Origin: Bacteroidota bacterium
Lineage (GTDB): Bacteria; Bacteroidota; Bacteroidia; Chitinophagales; Chitinophagaceae
Direction of reading: 5' to 3'
Assembly: GCA_025352905.1 (NCBI GenBank)
Contig: JANXRX010000193.1
Span: forward strand, 1-36,763
Length of the DNA stretch: 36,763 bases
The position numbers were made by a program, and so were the translations under genes. Below the pieces are notes generated by a model, which was not told where the DNA came from, made no database searches, and saw only the letters and a list, made by a program, of their open reading frames with translations. Positions 32,452 to 36,763 of this stretch are shown here, piece after piece; positions within the stretch are counted from its first letter, which is position 1, and each line of letters starts with the position of its first letter.

Positions 32452-34065
32452 TTAGTGGCCACTGCTCATTTGTTCGTCAAAATCCAGTCCCTGTGCTTTC
32501 AATACGCTTTTTAGTTTCAATGCCAGCAGTGCCAGGCAAGCGAAACAGGCCGCTGCCAGTAAATAAGAATTATGCATACCAATCGAAGCTCTATCGCCGA
32601 TAGCGCCCTGCAAAGGCGGTATCACGGCACCGCCCAATATCATCATGATTAGGAAAGCAGAACCCTGGCTGGTATATTTACCCAGTCCGCTGATGCCGAG
32701 TGCAAAAATGCACGGCCACATGACCGAGCAGAACAACCCGCCCGCCATAAAAGCGTATACCGACAGGATCCCATGGGCAAACACACCTATTAACATGGCT
32801 GCAGTTGCCAGTACGGCCACCGTTACCAATGTTTTCACAGGCTTTTCCTGGCCAAAGAAAAATGCGGCAATCGCAACCAGTACCCATGCCGAATAGCCAA
32901 ACAGGTCAGAAACATCATTCCCGTTTAACTGGTTTACACCCAGTACGACCGCAAAGGCAATAAACGGCACGATCACCATCAATACCTTTCGCAGCATTCC
33001 TTTCAGGTTAAAAACACTGATGGCGCCCGTCCAGCGGCCAATCATTAAACTGCCCCAGTAAAGAGAAACATATTTGGAGATCTTGCTTTCATCCAATCCC
33101 GTATCGGTCAGATAGCCCGGTGTTTTTAAGAGTGCACCAAAATTATTATCGATCGTTACCTCCACACCCACATATACAAATATGCCGATCATTCCATAGA
33201 TCAGTTGCTGGTATTTCATCGCCCCCCATCCATCACCCCCGCCCGCCATGGCGCTTTTGTTGGAATAGAATAGTACCCCTATCACTGAAACCAATGTAAT
33301 GGTCAGCAAAAAGAGTTTGGGAACCTCCGTCAGCTGGCCCACAACAATAATGGCGCCGATCAGTAAGGTCATCATCAGCAGGGAAGAAGAGGCTTTGCCG
33401 GCTTTCTCAAATTTTTCATCATTCTTTCCATGCGGCAATTTTTTTGATAAGGCAAAAAAGATGGCCACCGCCGCAAATACACCCGCAACGATCAGGTACA
33501 GCACATTGATATTGGTAACGGTTACCACCACATTCTTTGCGGCAGGTGTACCGAATAAAAAGAAACTCACGATAAGTGGCCCTAAAGTAGTACCCAGTGA
33601 ATTAACGCTGCCGCCGAGGTTAAGCCGGTGCGACCCTGTTGACAGATCGCCCAGTAAAATAGCAAAAGGTTGTGCAGCGGTCTGTTGCAGGGAAAAACCA
33701 AGGCCTACAATAAAGAAAGATCCAAGTAATGCAGGAAAAGAATTGGCATTGGCCGAAGGTATCATCAGCAGGGCCCCAACAACCGATATCCATAAACCAT
33801 AAATGATCCCTTTTTTATAACCGATCTTATTCAGTACATCGTATCCTCTGAGGTTAGAGAAAATGAACAGTACCAGTGAGCCCACAAAATAAGCGGTATA
33901 AAATGCGGAACCGATTAATTGTGATTGGAACTGGTTAAGGTTAAAATGTGTTTTGCAGAAGGGGATGAATATACTGTTGGAGGCGGCAATAAATCCCCAG
34001 AAAAAAAAGACCATTACCAGGGTGGCAAGGGCGCTTGTATTGGTAGGTTGTTTGGGCTGGTTCAT
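32452..34065 (-). CDS. Sugar MFS transporter (FucP/glucose-galactose type)
   Basis: A proton-coupled sugar importer of 537 residues in the inner membrane, with about twelve hydrophobic helices. The FucP-type signature is visible: FFFWGFIAASNSIFIPFCK (18-37 region), QLIGSAFYTAYFVGSL, GFSLQQTAAQPFAILLG, and NSLGTTLGPLIV in helix 5. A Ser/Lys/Glu-rich loop near residues 215-235 (KKLPHGKNDEKFEKAGKASS) lies at the centre. It is about 100 residues longer than E. coli FucP (438), mostly through loops and extra hydrophobic sequence in the second half. It precedes the ROK kinase gene by 9 bp, so import and phosphorylation are likely co-expressed. The exact sugar (glucose, galactose, fucose or N-acetylglucosamine) is not readable. 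Confidence 0.92.
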   Translation of the reverse strand: MNQPKQPTNTSALATLVMVFFFWGFIAASNSIFIPFCKTHFNLNQFQSQLIGSAFYTAYFVGSLVLFIFSNLRGYDVLNKIGYKKGIIYGLWISVVGALLMIPSANANSFPALLGSFFIVGLGFSLQQTAAQPFAILLGDLSTGSHRLNLGGSVNSLGTTLGPLIVSFFLFGTPAAKNVVVTVTNINVLYLIVAGVFAAVAIFFALSKKLPHGKNDEKFEKAGKASSSLLMMTLLIGAIIVVGQLTEVPKLFLLTITLVSVIGVLFYSNKSAMAGGGDGWGAMKYQQLIYGMIGIFVYVGVEVTIDNNFGALLKTPGYLTDTGLDESKISKYVSLYWGSLMIGRWTGAISVFNLKGMLRKVLMVIVPFIAFAVVLGVNQLNGNDVSDLFGYSAWVLVAIAAFFFGQEKPVKTLVTVAVLATAAMLIGVFAHGILSVYAFMAGGLFCSVMWPCIFALGISGLGKYTSQGSAFLIMMILGGAVIPPLQGAIGDRASIGMHNSYLLAAACFACLALLALKLKSVLKAQGLDFDEQMSSGH

Positions 34066-34192
34066 AACAATCGTTGTTTTGGCTATAAGATGTAAAATAA
34101 ACAGATTTTAAGGAAGGAAAAATTTAAAAGTAGAATTTGACAGGATCATTTTAGTTGCTAACTTGAAAAACGAATCATTCAAAAATCGGTTG

Positions 34193-35608
34193 ATGGAGAT
34201 CATTCATGTAAGCGCTGAGTGTTATCCCGTGGCAAAAGCTGGGGGCCTGGGTGATGTGGTGGGGGCCTTACCAAAATACCAATGCAAGGCGGGGCATATA
34301 GCCAAAGTGGTGATGCCCATGTACCGTACCAAGTTCCTGTATGAGAACGAATGGACGGTTGATTTTAAAGGATCTGCCAACCTCGGCAGCTGGTTCTTCG
34401 AGTTCACGATCATCAAAGAAGCTACCAATAAACTGGGATTTGATCTTTTCCTGGTTGATATCAACGGGCTGCTCGACCGCCAGAAGATCTATGGGTATGA
34501 TGATGACTCTGAACGGTTTACCGCTTTCCAGATAGCGGTCATGCGCTGGATGAGCAGCTGGGAGCACCAGCCTGATGTGGTTCATTGCCACGACCATCAT
34601 GCCGGACTGATCCCGTTCATGATGCGCTATTGTTATGATTTTAAAAACCTCGCGGGTGTTCCTTCCGTTTTCACCATTCATAATGCACAATACCAGGGCT
34701 GGATGGGATGGGATAAGAGCCGCTATATACCAAGATGGGATCTCTGGAAAAGAGGAATGCTTGAATGGGCCGATTCGATCAATCCCCTGGCATCAGCTGT
34801 TAAATGTGCCACAAGCGTAACTACGGTGAGTCATAGTTATATGGAAGAACTCCGGTTCAATTCAAACGGGCTGGAAAAATTATTTGACTATGAACGTGGC
34901 AAATGCCTGGGGATACTGAACGGGATAGATAATGAAGTATGGGACCCGGAAACCGATAAATACCTGGCGGATCATTTCAGTGTAAAAAAAGTGACTGCCG
35001 GCAAACAAAAGAACAAAGAAGCTTTGTGCGAGGCTTTCTCACTCGATCCCGCAAAACCGCTTTTTGTATTTATCGGGAGGCTGGTAGGAGAGAAAGCCGC
35101 GGAAATATTACCGGATGCGATCATGAGCTCGATCCATTACACTGAGGGAGCGGCCTGTTTCCTGGTGCTGGGCAGCGGAGATACCAGCGTTGAGTGGCGG
35201 TTCCAGCAAATGACAGAACCTTATAAAGGCAGTTTCAATGCGGTGATCGGATATGATGAAACACTGAGCCATAAAATGTATGCCGGCGCAGATTTTTTAT
35301 TAATGCCCAGCAGGGTAGAGCCCTGCGGTCTTAACCAGATGTATGCGATGCGCTATGGAACGGTTCCGGTTGTAAGAAGCACCGGCGGGCTGCAGGATAC
35401 CGTGAGCGATATGGGAGAGCCGGATGGCTTCGGGATCCGTTTTAACCATGCCACTGTTGCCGATGTGGAATATTCTATCGGGAGAGGAATCGCTGTTTAC
35501 CGGGATAAGGAGCAAATGGAGAAAATGCGTAAACATATGATGCAGGTGGATCATAGCTGGGAAAGTACGGTGGATGAGTATACCGCCGTGTATGAATCAT
35601 TGCGGTAG
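34193..35608 (+). CDS. glgA: Glycogen synthase (ADP-glucose type)
   Basis: A GT5 glycosyltransferase of 471 residues that extends alpha-1,4-glucan from ADP-glucose. The N-terminal domain starts MEIIHVSAECYPVAKAGGLGD, with the substrate loop K15-x-G-G. HCHDHHAGLIPFMM and FTIHNAQYQGWMG follow. In the C-terminal domain are FIGRLVGEKAAEILPDA and the catalytic-site block SRVEPCGLNQMYAMRYGTVPV with E376, then RSTGGLQDTV. Start: a TTG at 34163 would add ten residues; ATG 34193 matches the family. glgC follows 84 bp later. The gene is back to back with the sugar importer and kinase genes. Confidence 0.95.
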   Translation: MEIIHVSAECYPVAKAGGLGDVVGALPKYQCKAGHIAKVVMPMYRTKFLYENEWTVDFKGSANLGSWFFEFTIIKEATNKLGFDLFLVDINGLLDRQKIYGYDDDSERFTAFQIAVMRWMSSWEHQPDVVHCHDHHAGLIPFMMRYCYDFKNLAGVPSVFTIHNAQYQGWMGWDKSRYIPRWDLWKRGMLEWADSINPLASAVKCATSVTTVSHSYMEELRFNSNGLEKLFDYERGKCLGILNGIDNEVWDPETDKYLADHFSVKKVTAGKQKNKEALCEAFSLDPAKPLFVFIGRLVGEKAAEILPDAIMSSIHYTEGAACFLVLGSGDTSVEWRFQQMTEPYKGSFNAVIGYDETLSHKMYAGADFLLMPSRVEPCGLNQMYAMRYGTVPVVRSTGGLQDTVSDMGEPDGFGIRFNHATVADVEYSIGRGIAVYRDKEQMEKMRKHMMQVDHSWESTVDEYTAVYESLR

Positions 35609-35651
35609 GTATTATTATTTAGTTGTAAGTTCATATATCCTATCCTGTGAT

Positions 35652-35671
35652 GATCTGCGGTATCCGCGATT
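35652..35671. repeat. Small GCGGA/TCCGC hairpin between glgA and glgC
   Basis: GCGG-TAT-CCGC with partly pairing flanks. The minus strand reads AATCGCGGAT, sharing ATCGCGGAT with the inverted repeat at 19503-19611. The structure is weak and has no T-tract. Confidence 0.4.
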
Positions 35672-35692
35672 GTTAATTATTAAATTGCCCAT

Positions 35693-36763
35693 ATGACAAG
35701 TATTTCAAACGCTGTAGTAGCGGTTATCCTGGGTGGCGGAGCCGGTAGCCGGTTATACCCCTTAACTTCCAGCCGTTCCAAACCTGCCGTACCCATCGCC
35801 GGTAAATACCGGTTGGTGGATATCCCGATCAGCAACTGTATCAACAGCAGCATTAACCGGATGTTCGTATTAACGCAGTTCAATTCCGCTTCGCTGAATA
35901 AGCATATCAAGAACACCTATCACTTCAGCGCTTTCAGTACCGGGTTTGTTGATATCCTGGCTGCCGAACAAACCCCCGATAACCCGGGCTGGTTCCAGGG
36001 TACGGCCGATGCGGTGCGCCAGTCGCTCCGCCATATTTCCAACCTCGAGTTTGAATATATCCTGATACTTAGCGGGGATCAGTTATACCAGATGGATTTC
36101 AGTGATATGATGGCCGCACATATATCCAAAGGCGCCGATATTTCTATCGCTACCATTCCGGTGAATGATAAGGATGCGCCTGAATTCGGGATCCTGAAAA
36201 CAAGTGAGGATAGTTTTATCACATCCTTTATTGAAAAACCAAAAGCAGATCTTTTGCCTGAATGGACAAGTGATACGGGTGCAGAAATGCAGGCAGAGGG
36301 TAAGCATTACCTGGCTTCGATGGGGATCTATATTTTCAGTAAACAGGTATTGTACGATCTGCTCAATACGGCTCATCCGAAAGCAACCGATTTTGGAAAG
36401 GAGATCATTCCCGATTCGATCGCACATTTTAAAGTAGCCAGTTTTCAATACGATGGCTACTGGACCGATATCGGTAATATCCATTCTTTTTATGAAGCCA
36501 ATCTCGCCTTAACACAGGAGATCCCTCCGTTTAATTTATTCGATAATAATAAAACTGTTTTTAGCCGGGCGCGTATGCTGCCTCCTGCAAAGATCAGCGG
36601 CACCACCCTTGAAAAAACAATCATCGCAGAAGGATCTATCATACATGCCAGCCGTATGGAGCAGAGTGTGGTGGGTATCCGTTCACGTATCGGTCATGGC
36701 ACCACCGTGGTAAGCACATATATCATGGGTAACGATTATTACGAAACGATAGAGGAAATGGCC
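35693..36763 (+). CDS. glgC: Glucose-1-phosphate adenylyltransferase, N-terminal part (cut by window edge)
   Basis: Makes ADP-glucose and pyrophosphate from ATP and glucose-1-phosphate, the committed step of glycogen synthesis. From ATG 35693 the frame is open for 357 codons to the window end; the usual length is about 420, so ~65 residues are missing. Motifs are the nucleotidyltransferase loop VILGGGAGSRLYPLTSSRSK (11-30), PAVPIAGKYRLVDIPISNCIN (31-51 in parts), FQGTADAVRQS, LSGDQLYQMD, EFGILKTSED, and YDGYWTDIGNIHSFYEAN. The left-handed beta-helix regulatory domain has begun (SRMEQSVVGIRSRIGHGTTV). The KYRLVDIPISNCINS form resembles the cyanobacterial/plant-like branch. It is in an operon with glgA. 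Confidence 0.95.
   Translation, partial: MTSISNAVVAVILGGGAGSRLYPLTSSRSKPAVPIAGKYRLVDIPISNCINSSINRMFVLTQFNSASLNKHIKNTYHFSAFSTGFVDILAAEQTPDNPGWFQGTADAVRQSLRHISNLEFEYILILSGDQLYQMDFSDMMAAHISKGADISIATIPVNDKDAPEFGILKTSEDSFITSFIEKPKADLLPEWTSDTGAEMQAEGKHYLASMGIYIFSKQVLYDLLNTAHPKATDFGKEIIPDSIAHFKVASFQYDGYWTDIGNIHSFYEANLALTQEIPPFNLFDNNKTVFSRARMLPPAKISGTTLEKTIIAEGSIIHASRMEQSVVGIRSRIGHGTTVVSTYIMGNDYYETIEEMA

Noticed and set aside
33299..33802. A 167-codon open frame antisense to the sugar transporter
   Set aside because: Antisense of membrane-helix codons gives long open frames by composition alone.

Overview
This window looks like core chromosome of a Bacteroidota bacterium, most likely of the Chitinophagaceae or close to it. 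The evidence is several large TonB-dependent outer-membrane receptors, a secreted protein with a type IX secretion (gliding-motility) C-terminal domain, the Bacteroidota-restricted DUF2851 family, a long Bacteroidota-style signal peptidase I, near absence of Shine-Dalgarno sites, and eight exact TAnnTTTG (-7) promoter elements just upstream of genes. I see no rRNA, tRNA, CRISPR array, insertion sequence, phage or plasmid gene. No stretch over 300 bases lacks a gene; the longest gap (18169-18425) holds one promoter element.

Layout. 1-10.4 kb: four TonB-dependent receptors (one cut by the window edge) interleaved with purC and the pyruvate dehydrogenase E1 beta gene. Two of the receptors are a tandem duplication and a third is related. 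10.4-13.8 kb: a sigma-54 response regulator without a DNA-binding domain, signal peptidase I, and cytidine deaminase behind a possible attenuator. 13.8-19.5 kb: a T9SS cargo protein, a csaA-ogt operon, an OsmC protein, a SirB1-like protein and a fatty-acid desaturase. 19.6-23.2 kb: topA and an alpha/beta hydrolase. 23.2-28.2 kb: a rightward run of DUF2520, ferredoxin, iscX, KdsC-like phosphatase, UbiA prenyltransferase, Maf and DUF2851. 28.2-31.4 kb: a second OsmC protein, an outer-membrane protein of unknown function, lipA and a phosphodiester glycosidase. 31.4-36.8 kb: a sugar importer plus ROK sugar kinase (leftward) back to back with glycogen synthase and ADP-glucose pyrophosphorylase (rightward), which together form a route from imported sugar to glycogen.

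No defence, secretion or biosynthetic island is apparent. The most unusual structure lies between genes. At six or seven sites a short word is repeated and then inverted, giving imperfect palindromes that mostly start at or overlap a stop codon, with a different word at most sites. The other leads are a ROK kinase that has lost its zinc cysteines, a sigma-54 regulator with an altered GAFTGA loop and no helix-turn-helix, a possible cdd attenuator, and the DUF2520-KdsC-UbiA-Maf neighbourhood.
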